DNA of 64,000 bases from Notamacropus eugenii (GCF_028372415.1 NC_092875.1:410389739-410453738); one strand, 5' to 3'; positions 22,225 to 33,754 are shown, numbered from the stretch's first letter. The notes: a model not told the origin generated them from the letters alone. Translations and numbers: made by a program.

Positions 22225-22350
22225 ATCTTGGCAGTTTACTTGACATGTCTCATGTAATCAGCCTATCTTTTCTTATTATGATATAGTTCTTTGATGACAT
22301 CTTTTACTCTAATTTTTCTTTGGAGTTCCTCTTTGATTATATGATGATGT
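22225..22350. repeat. Unclassified repeat shared with 43950-44070
   Basis: The + strand reads 'gatatagttctttgatgac', 'atcttttactctaattttt', 'ggagttcctctttgattat'. The same order appears at 43995-44060 with about 70% identity by eye. Probably a fragment of an unrecognised LINE. Confidence 0.4.
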
Positions 22351-22379
22351 ATAGTTCTCAGAAAAGAGTAATTTGTTTT

Positions 22380-23215
22380 CAAGTCAGAGGGCCTGAGTTC
22401 AAATTTCAGTTCTGATGTTTTCTACCTGTATGACAGTATCAGTAAGCACCTTGGCATACACAGGGGGACCTGATACCACAGCTTCTTTGATCTGCTTCTC
22501 TAAAAGGAAAGGCAACTTTTGAGGGGTTAACAATAATTTTAATCAAGCACATGTATCATTCAACTAGGTCAGGGGAAAAAGTCAGCACTCTGAAATTCGG
22601 AGAAAATACAGAGACATCAAAGATCAACAGACATGGCTTCCTCTGTCTGACCATAATCGACACATACATCACAATTCAACAGACAGGTCCAACTGTCTGA
22701 CCATAGTTACCAGGGAGAGAGAAGCACAACATCTGGGTTTTCAAATGGGGAGGGTGGTTCCTTAGCAGCTTCCCAGAGTCCTCCTCTGGCCAAGCAAACA
22801 CTTTCAGTTAGTAAGCCCCAAAGTAAAACCTCACCTTCAGAGTATTTATATACTTCTCAGAGCCAGAGGGCATTACCCTCTGACCCAGTGCCTTAATAGT
22901 AAAAGGAAATAGAAAAAGGAAAAATACTTGGGACCCTTCTACAAAACAACTCCCCTAATCAAGCTTCCCTCAATGGACAGGCCAAACAATGGGTGGGAAA
23001 GATCCTCTTTAATCACATTATTCAATCAGAAACACTTATAATAAAAAAAAAAAGCAGCATAAGATTCTCCTTTGCTTGGCCTTACAATGACTTTGACTGA
23101 GTCACTCAACTTACTTAAATTTACTTTAGTTTCAGTTTCTTCTTTTATAAAGTAAGGTGGTTGGTTCCAATGACCTTTGAGGTTCTTTCCAGGTCTATAT
23201 TTATGATATGTTGTT
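22380..23215 (+). mobile_element. MIR SINE split by a solo LTR
   Basis: The head 'gggcctgagttcaaatttc' and 'ttctacctgtatgac' (to 22434) resume after the LTR as 'atgactttgactgagtcac' (from 23087), then 'tttataaagtaaggtggttg'. The duplicated 'atgac' at 22430-22434 and 23087-23091 is the target-site duplication. Confidence 0.7.
22435..23086 (-). mobile_element. Solo LTR of an endogenous retrovirus (fossil)
   Basis: A 652-bp insertion bounded by a 5-bp duplication and with ends close to the TG...CA expected of an LTR. On the minus strand it has a TATA-like box ('agtatataaatactc') in its middle and an A-rich polyadenylation-like motif toward the 3' side. There is no internal retroviral region, primer site or second LTR, so it is a solo LTR left by recombination. 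The 5-bp duplication narrows the family but does not settle it. Younger than the MIR it splits. It codes for nothing. Confidence 0.65.
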
Positions 23216-23389
23216 TATACTCACCATGTGTCCCTCCATTATCTTCTGTGTAATAGTCACTCTTAATTCTTCAGAGATAGATTATTTCCTATCTCACTGT
23301 CCTATAGCAACTGTGATAGAATGTTTACATTAAAACAATGAACTTTTGCTTTCATTTTAATCCTGTAATTTTCCAGTATCAATAAATCA
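23216..23389. other. Unrecognised spacer
   Basis: Between the MIR and the RTE fragment; nothing recognised. Confidence 0.4.
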
Positions 23390-24790
23390 TCATCTTTCTG
23401 TTCAGCTCTCAGGCAAATTCGCTGCTCATCTGTACTATCTGTCCCAGATAAACACCCGATGAACTGGTTCATCCAAATGCAGGTTGAAGTATGGGCAATA
23501 AACTTTCTTTATCTACTTGGTTTTTCCTGAACAGGTCAAACTCCTTCAAGAGACTGCAGATCTCTGTAATATTCTGGATCTGGAAGCAATTAGTACAATG
23601 CCATCCCCAAACAGTAGCATCTGGAAGGCCACACTATCCATGGGGAAATCTTCTCTGACCTTAATTCTGTGCTGGACATTTTCCATGATAGTGCTGAATA
23701 TTTTTGATGAGCTTAGACCTCCCTGATGTTTATCATGGGAAGACAACTAAACAGGGCTATTTCTATTATTATATTTTCCAAGGGATATTGAAATTCTTTT
23801 GATGTGTGAATGGAAAATGCTGTAAAATGTCCACAAAGCAATGGTTTGTTCTACCCAATCAAATTCATTTTTATAGTCAACAAACCCTGAATACAATGGG
23901 ATTTTATATTCTTTATATCTTTCAACTAATTATGAAATGATAAAGATTCAATCCATTGTTTAATATTGCTTGTAAGAAAGCCTACTTGTTATGTACTGAT
24001 TCCCTCACAGAGTGTGTCCTCAATGCATGTATCGATAATTCTCATAAAGATTTGACATAAAGAGGAGAAGGTGAATATGTCAATAGTTTTAACGATCTTT
24101 TAATCAACTTCTTCAGTACCATTAAGTTTTGAGATTTCTTCCATGTATTTGCTCTTTTTTCTTTTCTCAGATTCCTTTTAATTTGAGTCCCTCAGTTCCC
24201 TCATAACTGCCACTGACTTCAGTACAGATGTCCTTTATATTTGCTTGGTCCAATCTGACTCCCTTTAAGGCTTCCCATTTTTGTTCTCATTGGTATCTTT
24301 TCTATCTCCTTTATTAGTATATCTAAAATTGCTATATCTAGGTCCACCCTACCTGATGGAGAAAGCAATTTGTTATAATGATTTTTTTATGGCTTTTTTT
24401 TCATTCTTCCATATTAGTTCTCTTTCCATTTTATCATTGAATGCCCTTGGGATGAGTTTGCTTTGTTATGGCTCTTGCCAAGTTTTCTTTAAACTGGATT
24501 TACTTTCCGCTTCCTGTCTCTACTTTATGAGACAACTCTGCTTACAATTGTCCATCATTCTTTTCTCATAAGATTTTTACAAACAAATTTATATGCTAAG
24601 CCAGTATTGCTTTTGGCAGCCATCTCGTTCTGTTTGGCAAGTAAGTTAGATGTTTGCTGACTAAGGTTCATTTGGTCTCCATTTGGGGTAATTAATTTAT
24701 AGGGGTTAAACTTCTTGATAAAATCATCATAATGCTACAATTGAAAAAAAAATACTCCCCTTGTGAATTCTTGCTACATTGCTTGGACAG
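23390..24790 (-). mobile_element. RTE LINE fragment: linker and reverse transcriptase
   Basis: Reading the minus strand from high to low coordinates: around 24750-24590 a frame gives KLITPNGDQMNLSQQTSN and LLAKQNEMAAKSN, resembling the endonuclease-RT linker of RTE proteins. Around 23920-23850 GFVDYKNEFDWVE corresponds to RT motif A, usually (F)VDYxKAFDSV. At 23746-23546 come KIFSTIMENVQHRIKV, then FQMLLFGDGIVLIA, the position of the catalytic FADDIVLIA box with its YADD-type core damaged. Several frame changes separate these pieces. The 96-aa and 99-aa + frames at 24281-25031 are antisense or chance readings. Dead element. Limits are approximate. Confidence 0.75.
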
Positions 24791-25019
24791 ACTCTCCCAG
24801 GGCCTCAAAGAATCTTTCATCATTAGAGCAAGCTATGGGAATAGTGATGGTATGACTTTATCCAAAATAATTTTGGCTTTTCCTCCTACCATATGGCTAT
24901 TCTTTACTTCTTTGCTTCCTTCTTTTATCCCCAATCATCCCATGCTTCTCAATTTGTTCTTTCTAAATCACCATCACATGCTTCCACTATGTCTTCTGTC
25001 TCTTAAATCAGTTCACCAA

Positions 25020-25110
25020 ATAATCAATTAACAAATATTTATTAAGCACCTATTATGTTCAAGGCATTGTACTGTGTAATAAGAATAAAAATATAAAACT
25101 AATATGATGT
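25020..25110 (-). mobile_element. L2 LINE 3' end, short
   Basis: Antisense L2: 'aacaaatatttattaagc', 'acctattatgttcaaggc'. Confidence 0.6.
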
Positions 25111-25184
25111 GTTCTGTTTAATCCACCATCAACGATCCTCTTCTTCTTTTCTGCCTGTCAGCTTGAATGTTCTCCTTGAGGACA

Positions 25185-25530
25185 AAGACTATCTCACTTC
25201 CTCTCCCCAGAGACTAAGATAATATAAGCAGGGAGGGATGGTTATGCCTTCCATGTGCTGGGAGAATAAATTTGTGTATTTATGACTATATCTTTGAAAG
25301 TAAATATTTCTGAGTAAAGGCTAATGCAACTATCAGTGGTTTAATGGAATTGGCGTATATGGGACCACTCCCTACAATTGAGAGAACACCAAAGAGAGGG
25401 GCTAGAGCCATTTGCAGAAAGTCTAGACAACCTTCAATCTCTTTAATGGATCCACATCTCCATAGGGGAAGGATGAAGTCTAACATACCTGGCCTTCAGG
25501 GAGAAGGGGTTGGTGGGGTCTGTGTTACAC
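25185..25530 (+). mobile_element. LTR-like repeat, copy 1 (fossil)
   Basis: Shares with 27865-28045 and 57205-57370 an ordered set of blocks: 'ctccccagagactaag', 'ccatgtgctgggagaat', 'tgtgtatttatgac', then 'agtaaatatttctgag', and an end 'gggtctgtgttacac'. The pattern suggests a solo LTR family, but I could not name it. Frames of 66-74 aa over it are not genes. Confidence 0.4.
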
Positions 25531-25689
25531 AGTGCCTGAACAAATGCTTTATTTGTTTGATTTATTGATAGATATTTCTTTGCCCAAACCCTAGGAAACA
25601 AACTGAAAGAAAATGGTCCAGATTGATAAAAACAATGTAGGGGATGATATTTGTTTGGGGAGGCCATTTTGCCTTGAGGATAGTGCTGA

Positions 25690-25900
25690 AATTAGAAAAT
25701 CAGAAAATCCTGAGGATTGCAGAGTGCCTCAAAGGGATCTTAGAGGCCAAAGTTTTTCCGTTTGCATTTGTGGAAACTGAAGAGCAGAGAGTTAAAGTGA
25801 CTTGCTCAGGATCACACAGTTAGTAAACATTAGAGGCGATATTTGAAAAAATATCTTCCTAAGTAAATGTAATGCTCTACCTATGCTACCACACTAGCTC
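25690..25900 (-). mobile_element. MIR SINE
   Basis: Reverse on +: 'cagagtgcctcaaaggg', 'gaaactgaagagcagagag', 'gtgacttgctcaggatcac', 'acagttagtaaac'. Confidence 0.75.
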
Positions 25901-25904
25901 ACTG

Positions 25905-26105
25905 GAAAAACTGGGTTCAGATTTCACCTGGGTTCAAATTGATAATGGACAAGTTGCTTAATCTTTCAGTTTCCTCACCTATAAAACGCAGATAATAAAA
26001 GTACCTAAATCACAGGGCTGTTCTGAGGTTCAAATGAGATAATGTATCATGCTTTTCAACCTTAAAACCCGATATAAATGTGAGGTATTATCATGATTGC
26101 TTTAT
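25905..26105 (+). mobile_element. MIR SINE
   Basis: 'tttcacctgggttcaaat', 'cagtttcctcacctataaaa', 'cagggctgttctgaggttc', 'aaatgagataatgtatcat', 'aggtattatcatgatt'. Directly abuts a MIR on the other strand. Confidence 0.8.
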
Positions 26106-26289
26106 CTAAGAAACTTTGATTATACATCTTGGGTGACCCAGGTTTTATCTTTGGTTATTTAGGACGTCTTCCCCATAGTACCAACTCCAAACATAATCAA
26201 TAAACTTTTGCAAATGATGAAGATAAGTGGCATTTATATTTAACATGTCTGGACATACCCAGTTCTAGGTGCCATGAGGAGCTACTGAA

Positions 26290-26830
26290 AATGTTCAGTT
26301 TCAATTATAGGAATGCCCATCAAATGGGAAATGATTGAATAAGTTTTGGTATATGATTGTGATGGAATAATGCTATACTATAAGAAAAATTGAGCTCAAT
26401 GATATTGGAAAAACATAGAAAGGATTTCATGAAATAATGAAAAGTGAAATGCACAGAACCAAGAGAATATTGCATGCATTAACAGCAGTATTGTTTTAAG
26501 AAAAACTTTGAGGGAATAAGTCATTTTGACTCTTATAAATACCTAAATTACCTACAAAGGTCACATGAAGAAAGATGCTATCAGCATCCAGAGAAAGAAT
26601 TGAAGTAGATGTATCGAAAAATTTTACGTATCTATACTGTTTGTGTATAATGGTAGCCATCTCTAGGACGGGGGAGGAGCGGTGAAAAAAATTTACAGGA
26701 TAACTTTTTATATATTTAAAAGGAATAGCAAATTGTTCATAATATTTTTACAGTTTTGTGTGTAGCCATCTTTTTTATTATATAGTGCTAGGAAAATGCT
26801 TGTTTTATTCCATAAACTAAAAACAAATTA
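26290..26830 (+). mobile_element. L1 LINE 3' end (ORF2 C-terminus plus 3' UTR)
   Basis: The sense frame starts GMPIKWEMIE and includes the codons for DGIMLYYKKN, the equivalent of the L1 ORF2 terminus (MEYYAAIKN in other mammals, MEYYCAIRN in the local copy at 40568-40783). 'gcacagaaccaagagaatat' and 'agcatccagagaaagaat' are 3' end landmarks shared with 40190-41076. Old and eroded. Confidence 0.7.
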
Positions 26831-27059
26831 AAAAGAATAAGGTTGCCTAATACAGAGACATTGTATCCCCTACCACATGATTAAGGGCAACCTCCTTTGA
26901 TTGACAGCTTGAGTCCTTAAAACTGGCCAGAATTAACAACTTGATCTTCTGACTGCTCTTTTTTGTCAATCACTTTTTGCTGAGCCCAGACAGAGAAGAT
27001 GCCCAGTTCACAGTAATGTAATTTAAATGGAAAATCTTTCATATTCATTAATAGGCCCA

Positions 27060-27740
27060 TGTAACCTGCCTGGAAGCCAGGGTCACATGAGTCTGAGTCA
27101 CATGGAGCCTGTAGTATGAAGAGTTTGCTGAATGGGTAGAACAGGAAGAGGCAGACCTAGAGCAGAGTTGAGAGAAAATGGGTCAAAGATCAGTCAGAGC
27201 TAGGAAGGATGCAGGTTGCTGGCTAGTGTGAGTGAAAGTGATTGTGATTTTGTTTAAGAGAGACTGCTTGTGATTTGTTTAATGGAGCTGGTTTGTGAGA
27301 AGCCTGGGGGGAGGGGAGTCTTGGGGCTGTATTGTTCTCTGCATTGCTACCGCGTACAGATTTTTGTTACTATGATGGCTTTGGCTTTTGGTGCTTGAAT
27401 AAATGTTTTGGTTCTGTCTTCCATGTGGAAAGTCTATTGTATTTCACTATTCACAATTGTGCTGGTATATTCATGGCCACCATGGGCACTGTGAATTTCA
27501 CACTGGCTACATTCATCTACAGAGAGAATGCCATGAACTGAAAGGCTGAGAGGGGAAGGACTTCTTCCCTTACTCCTTTTTACACTTGCTCCAAGAAACG
27601 GCTGCAGGGAGGTAGGAGGAGGAGGAAGTTGTTACTGTTCTGTGTGGTTTGTCTTCAGTTTCTGGTACTGAAGATAATTCTCATGGAACCTTTTAGTTTA
27701 AGCCATTGAAACCTTGGAGCCAGGATTTCAGGTGGGATGA
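27060..27740 (+). mobile_element. Candidate LTR-type repeat (fossil)
   Basis: GC-richer than its surroundings, with the terminator-like 'ggtgcttgaataaatg' near 27390-27405 and a GC-rich 'gctaccgcgtacag' just upstream. This composition and a single AATAAA in non-coding DNA suggest an LTR, not a gene. The 69-aa frame at 27332-27541 has no recognisable domain. Low certainty. Confidence 0.3.
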
Positions 27741-27864
27741 TGGAGCCAACCAGCCATCCCAGTATGGAAACCCTCCCTGATAAGCCAGGGTGTCTGAGAC
27801 TTGAGCCTGTCTAGGGGTTTTGGACTTGGAACTGAGAGTATGCTCTATGAAATTGGAGCTAAGC

Positions 27865-28045
27865 TATGAACTTTATCTCATTCTTCCCCAGAGACTGAGG
27901 TGGTTTAAGAGAGGAAGGGGGTTAGACCTCCCATGTGCCGAGGGAGTAAGTTTGTATATTTATGACTAAGAGATCCAAGTCTCCCTGGGTGAAAAGGTAG
28001 AATCTAACTTCAGGTAGTGGGGGCCAGTATGGTCTGTGTTATACA
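27865..28045 (+). mobile_element. LTR-like repeat, copy 2 (fossil)
   Basis: Blocks 'ttccccagagactgagg', 'cccatgtgccgagggagt', 'tttgtatatttatgacta' and the end 'atggtctgtgttatac' match copy 1 at 25185-25530. Confidence 0.4.
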
Positions 28046-28224
28046 TATGTTTTATATTTCCTATGAACTTCAGAAACAGCTCTAACATCTCTACAGAGGC
28101 AATGACTTAGATAAGTCTATGTAGGGAATAATTATGTACAGTCTAGATTCAAACTCCATTCTGTCCTCAGAGGATATGGGATCAAATATTGCTTCTGATG
28201 TTCAATATGTAGGTGACCCCTTAC

Positions 28225-28490
28225 TAATGATAGCTGGCATTTATATATTGCTTACTATGTGCCAGGCATTGTGAGCAATACTTTACTCTTATTAACTTAT
28301 TCTATCCTTAAAACAACCCTAAGAGATAAGTGCTATTATTATCACTATTGAACAGATGAAGAAACTCAGGCAAACAGAGGTTAAATGACTTGCCTAAGGT
28401 CACATAACTAGTAAGTATCTGAAGCTGAATTTGAATTCAGGTCTTCTTGACTCCAAGACTGCCATTTTAACAGCTGTACCCCTCTGTTAC
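28225..28490 (-). mobile_element. MIR SINE, near full length
   Basis: Reverse on +: 'ctatgtgccaggcattgtg', 'aacaaccctaagagataag', 'aagaaactcaggcaaacag', 'gacttgcctaaggtcacat', 'cttgactccaagactgcc'. Confidence 0.8.
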
Positions 28491-28612
28491 TTGGAGTGAA
28501 TTATTTAATCTCTCTCAGAGACTATTTCCTCATTTGTAATGAGAAAATTGCACTAGATGGCTTCTGAGGTCCATGCTTTCCAGTTTCATTCTGTGATTCT
28601 ATAAGTACCAAT
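28491..28612 (+). mobile_element. MIR/L3-type 3' fragment
   Basis: 'actatttcctcatttgtaa', 'ctagatggcttctgaggtc', 'tcattctgtgattctataag'. Confidence 0.55.
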
Positions 28613-29695
28613 CCATTGTTATTGTTAGCCTATCCAGGGATTCTGAAACTTTTTCCACTTGCCACTCCTTCAGCAATTCCTGAACTATGGATATTCTACA
28701 TACCATACACGTCCCCAGAAAGTGAAAAATAGCCCTCAAGCAAGACCCTTCCCTGCTTGATTACAATGGGGGAAATTGGTGAATTTTATACATTATTTGT
28801 GATTTTTTTTTATAATAGTACTTTCTTTAAACTAGTTAACATTAATGCAAAATTACCAGTATAAATGATGAAATTAATTAGTAATTATGGTGAAAATTGA
28901 AATGAAGACACAGATAGGGAAATTTATTTAATAATGCATTCAGAAATTTTCATTAGATTCCTGTCTATGATAGGGCATATATGCTGTGACATCATTCTGT
29001 CTAGACAAGTCTATTTAATTTTGTTGTGTACAATTGGGCAAATTCTTTGTCTATAGATCTAAACATAATTTGCAATATCCAATATAATTAGCTGCACCTG
29101 TATGTTTTGACTCATCATTGGACCGTATCATTTGACTTCATTTACACTGAATTGCCCTGTTTTATAGCCTGAAGGCAACCCAGAAATTAGTTCTTCTTTG
29201 TAATGTAAACCTTTGTCAATCGGTTTACAATGTTGGTTTGTAGCCAGATTGAAAGAAAAAATCTTTCATTTTTTTCCCCCAGTGGTAGATTTACAGCTGA
29301 ATTGATGTCTTTATGCTATTTTTAAGATGTCTGAGTTGAACCATATAAGCCTTGGTAAGTTCACAAACATTCATTAGCATTTCAATTCAGGCAGCTAAAA
29401 AAATCACAGGAAATGAATTGATTTATTTGCTGTTGAGTTGCAAATGTAACACAATAGAACTAGATATTACTTTGTGAGGAATTTACATTCAATATAAAAA
29501 AACCTATTGATTATAATTCCGAAGTATATAGATTCTTCTGAGTTCATAATACATTTTTTTCATATCTGTTTTCCTACAGACACTGAATATGGCAGAGAAT
29601 TGCCTTCTTTTAGAAACACTGAAATCATTGTTCAGGGATACTTGGTGGCAGTTTTTCCGTTTTCATCTCTAGTGGTTAGCATTTTGGGACAATAA
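28613..29695. other. No recognisable gene or repeat
   Basis: About 1.1 kb AT-rich sequence without a repeat signature. The 62-aa frame at 29507-29695 is not recognisable. Confidence 0.45.
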
Positions 29696-29697
29696 AT

Positions 29698-29885
29698 GTT
29701 GAGCTGAGAGTAACCTCAGAGGTCACCTAGTCCGGTATACTCATTTTCCAGATGAGGAAGCTAAGATCCAGGGAGGTTAGGTCACTTGTCTATGGTCACT
29801 CATATAGGAACAGAGAAAGGAACAGAACCCAGATCCTCTGACTCCAGGGCCTTTGCTCTTTTCACTATACCACACTCTCTCTTTT
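29698..29885 (-). mobile_element. MIR SINE
   Basis: Reverse on +: 'cctcagaggtcacctagtcc', 'ttttccagatgaggaagc', 'agatcctctgactccaggg', 'cactataccacactctc'. Confidence 0.7.
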
Positions 29886-29890
29886 GTTTT

Positions 29891-30130
29891 TTGTTGTTTA
29901 GTCATTTCAGTCCTGTCGAGTTCTTCTTCACCCCATTTGTGATTTTCTTAGCTAAGCTACTGCTGCCATTTTCTTCTCCAGTTCATTTGACAGACGAGGG
30001 AACTGAGGCAAATGGGGTAAAGTTACCTCTTCAGGGGTCACATAGCAGGCAAGTGTCTGAGACCAGATTTGAACTCAGGAAGATGAGTCTTCTTGACTCC
30101 TGGCCTGCTCTATCCACTGTGCCACATGTC
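29891..30130 (-). mobile_element. Mar-1 type CORE-SINE with BovB/RTE tail
   Basis: Tail on +: 'ttgttgtttagtcatttcag' and 'caccccatttgtgattttc'; core 'gagggaactgaggcaaatg'; head 'ctctatccactgtgccac'. Directly adjacent to a MIR. The 122-aa frame at 29786-30154 is a translation through these SINEs. Confidence 0.8.
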
Positions 30131-30174
30131 TTGTTATTTAGAGCAAAACCATAAATGAGTTTTTTTATAGTAAC

Positions 30175-30375
30175 CTGGTATAGCTTATAGTGCCCAAAGA
30201 CAAAAAGGCCTATATTTGAACCCATGTTCACTGTGACCCCAGGCAAATTACTTAACCACTCCAGCCCAGTTTCTCCCACTGTAAAATGGGGACAACAATG
30301 CATGTAGTGCTTCCTTCAGAGTTATTGTGAGGCTTGAATTAGATAAAATGGACGTCAAGAGCTTCACAAACTTTA
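30175..30375 (+). mobile_element. MIR SINE
   Basis: 'gaccccaggcaaattactt', 'ccactgtaaaatggggac', 'agttattgtgaggcttgaa', 'aactttataagtattat'. Confidence 0.7.
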
Positions 30376-30385
30376 TAAGTATTAT

Positions 30386-30450
30386 ACAGGGTATTCCAAA
30401 AGTCATAGTGTTGTTTTAAGCTTTAACAGCTTCAATGACACACACTTTTC
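30386..30450. mobile_element. Possible mariner-type element end
   Basis: 'gggtattccaaaagtcat' followed by the near-palindrome 'ttttaagctttaacagctt' resembles the terminus of a mariner-like short element (GGGTGTCCCAAAAGTCTT as I recall it). Only one end is visible. Confidence 0.3.
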
Positions 30451-33400
30451 TTCCCACTATGTTCTCATGTAGCAATAGGAAGAAATCTATCTCTGTCCAA
30501 CAACTCTGTCCAATCAATCATTATTTAGTAACCTCATCATCGTGAAGCCTCTTGATTTACCTGGAAATCATTTCAAGATGTCCACTCTAGGCTCATAAGG
30601 AAGCCTTTCTTAAGCAGTTAGGGGGATTTCTAATAATTAGCATTATATCCAAGGCCAACCCATGTAACCTGCTAGTCTTGTGCTAAGCACCACCAAGTCC
30701 TTAGAAATATTTCTTTTATCTTACAGCCCAATTAGAAGCAGGGCCTTTCAAACCAGGATAGTTAACTATGAGTTGCGCTTGTCATAGGATCCCATGGGAA
30801 TCTTGGACTTTTAAATAAAATAAATAAACCTCCCCAACACCTCTGGTTCTGAATATGATGCATCCGTAGCATATAACCCAACTTTTTTTTTTTTAATACT
30901 ATGGAAACCCTTAATAATGTTGGTACCAGGAGACAGGACTAACCTATGGGTGCTATATATGGATTTTGCCGTACGTATTTGATCTGTTTAGAGAGAGATG
31001 TCAATCACATAGGAATTTCTGCAACAATAAGCCTTATAACAAGATTCTAGTATATTTTCAAATTCCCCAAGAAATAAATGGATTTATGTAGTTTCATCAG
31101 ACAACATGAGCACCAGTTACACATTTATTTATGTTGCAACAAAGCTGAATCTAAATATACTCATGATTATTGAACCCTCAGTGTTCTTTCATTATCAAGA
31201 TGAATCTAACAGTTTTTTAATTTCAGCCTTATTGAAGACCATTAATTCTTTGATCCATACCACAAATTCACAAACATTTATTTAATTGCAATCTTGTCTA
31301 AGGCTCAATAATACTCCAAATATTAATTAGGAAATTACTCTCCCCATGGGGGAGGAACCATTTAATTTGGAAATATAGCATTCAGAACAGCTTTAATTAT
31401 ATTACATTTGTGATTAGGCCACTGCCTCATTAAAAGGACTTTGCCTTTTTTTTTTTTTTGCATGTATGTCATTATATTAAAAATGAACCTAATAGAATCC
31501 TTTGCAAGTTTTCTACTTTCTAGGGCCACAGCCCTTTGTTTGCTGAGTGATGTGGTGATGGTGGAAAGCAGACAATAGGAAAAATAGGGAACCGCATTTA
31601 TTGCATCGTTCCATTATTTATTCCAAAAGAGGGCAGCAAATGTCTATTTTGCATCAGTCCTATGTGTTTGATGCTGATTTGTCCTGGTCAGCACTTGTTA
31701 CTGAGAAACAGAAGTACTCCTTTTTGAAAATCTGATGTCCCCATCTCCTTGGTCATTTTCCCAGAACATCAAACAAAAATAAACACATGACAAATTAAAA
31801 AAATAAGTTTATTATAGGGAAAATTCAGAGGGAGGCAAGGAAGTTTCTTGATCCAACCTGTTTTAAATTGCCTATAAGAAAGAAAGTGTCCCAAATGGCA
31901 TGATTTTCTTTGTCTTTCTATTTCAATTAAAATATTGATTAAAAAAAATCCTTTGACTTGGATGAAGTTCTGTGATTAAAAGGTATACTCATTTAAAAAA
32001 CAAAAAACCCACCACTTTATACAATCACACTACGGACATGAGCACTGCACTCAAGATGTCAGAGAATCTTGAAAATGCTGGTATTTCTTAAAAAAAATAG
32101 TACAAAAATAAAGACTGAGGTTTCAGAGATCAGACAAATTTTCATTAAATTGCATTTAAGTCCATTAAATGACTTTTAAGAAGTGACCATTTGAAAGTTA
32201 CATTGGCTTATACATGTCACTCTTCATTTCGCTCGTTCTCTAAAAGAAAATTCAGCCCTGAGATCAGTGGTACAGAATTTAAGGAACACCGAATGCTAGT
32301 ATTTGTTTGTCCTGTTTCTGGTACTCTGTCTCTGACTTTCTCTCTGTCTCCCCTCCCCACTCTTACAAATGTGTCTTTGTGCCTCCACATGTCCTTTCAT
32401 TTGTCCATGGCAATTTTTCTGTTCTTTAATCGCTAAATGGTTAAATTCCCCCCCCCCCCAAAAAAAAACACCTTAAGAAATCTTGGGAATAAAACTGAGG
32501 AGAAACTAGGAGCTTGAGAGCTGTAAAAATATCAGAAAATTCCAAACAATTATCATTGATTTTCTGAGAAGTAACACACATTTTACAGTCATTTACTGGC
32601 ACTTTCAAGAGGGAAGGAGTGGGGGAGGGAAAGCATGGTTTTGTAGAAATGAATTGTCCCAGGGTATTTACCATACTCCATAAGCAATATGAACCAAATA
32701 CTTAGGGTTGCACATATAGTATGCAAAATGTAACAAAGACTTTTAAAAAAATTCTATGATAAAAAAATAATGTAGTTATTTACCACTTCCATTTTAATGC
32801 TATATAGCTTTATAGCTCTTTTTTTTGTCCTTTTATAACTTTTTAAAAGTGTCAGAAAACTAACAAGTGTTCATGTGCTTCTGCAACAATAAATATCAAC
32901 ATTAGAAAGCTAAAGGGTTGGTATATTGCAGAATAATCATGGCTATATTTCAAATAGTTCTCATTTCCCTTTATCCTAAAGAAGAAGCTAAAACTCGGTG
33001 AATTCTTGAGGAACTCTCTAGCCCACCGCGGCCATCCCTGCGCAGAATTGTGATGGAAACAAGTTCCTCTTGGATGCCTCCCTGACAATCTTGCTTCTGT
33101 GGCCCGGTGCTCCTTCCCTTTACCTAAACCTGTTCCTAGAAAAGACTCTAATAACGTTAATTAAACTTACAGCTTGGCTTGAATTTGTCACTGGTTCTCT
33201 CAAATGTTTTTAGGTTTTAATCTCCTTTATAATAACTAGTTTCCTTTATGGAATGAAAAGCTTGGCCAGCTTCAATGTTGGTAGAACTGCGGGTATTGGT
33301 AAGTGGGTGGGGAAAGCCTGAGGTGAGAGAAGAATTGTTTGAGGCGGGAACCTTCCTGGCTCATGAAGTCACCCCTTGTAGAGTAGGCTACTACTTACAT

Positions 33401-33750
33401 AATTAAGACAGAAGAAGGCACAATAAGGTGAGAGACTGGGTGGGACTGGAGGGATTGGGGAGGGAGGGAGCAGTTAGTTGTAGAGAAAAACCAGGGGAAG
33501 TTGTTTTGATTTTCAACCTAAGAGCAGCAATTATTGCTGGCTTTAGTTCAGTTTTAGTTTAGTTTTGTCTTTCACTATTGTAGGGGTTAGTCTCAGATTT
33601 GGACTTGACCATATAATAAGATTTTTTTCCTTTGTTTCTAATTTATTCATGTGATAGAAGAGGGTGAAAAAGAGACACTTAAAAAAATAAACCACTAGGC
33701 GATCTTTAGAAGAGAAAAGTTTTTGACATATAAAATCTTTGCTTCAGGAC
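30451..33750. other. Repeat-poor AT-rich block
   Basis: About 3.3 kb in which I recognise no transposable element, in contrast to the dense relics on both sides. Short simple runs occur at 31448-31460 (T), 32449-32468 (C then A) and a few A/T runs. TAAT-core motifs are common around 31190-31440. Frames of 77-81 aa here have no domain. Candidate location for conserved non-coding sequence. Confidence 0.4.
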
Positions 33751-33754
33751 AAAT

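Noticed and set aside
23517-24571. 69-aa and 96-aa plus frames, the latter membrane-protein-like
   Set aside because: They are antisense readings of the RTE LINE at 23390-24790. The hydrophobicity comes from a T-rich strand.
27332-27541. 69-aa plus frame near an AATAAA
   Set aside because: It lies in a candidate LTR-type repeat. No domain recognised and no exon structure.
33000-33100. Small GC-rich patch as a possible promoter
   Set aside because: Only a few CpGs, no island-length enrichment, and no downstream exon or frame.
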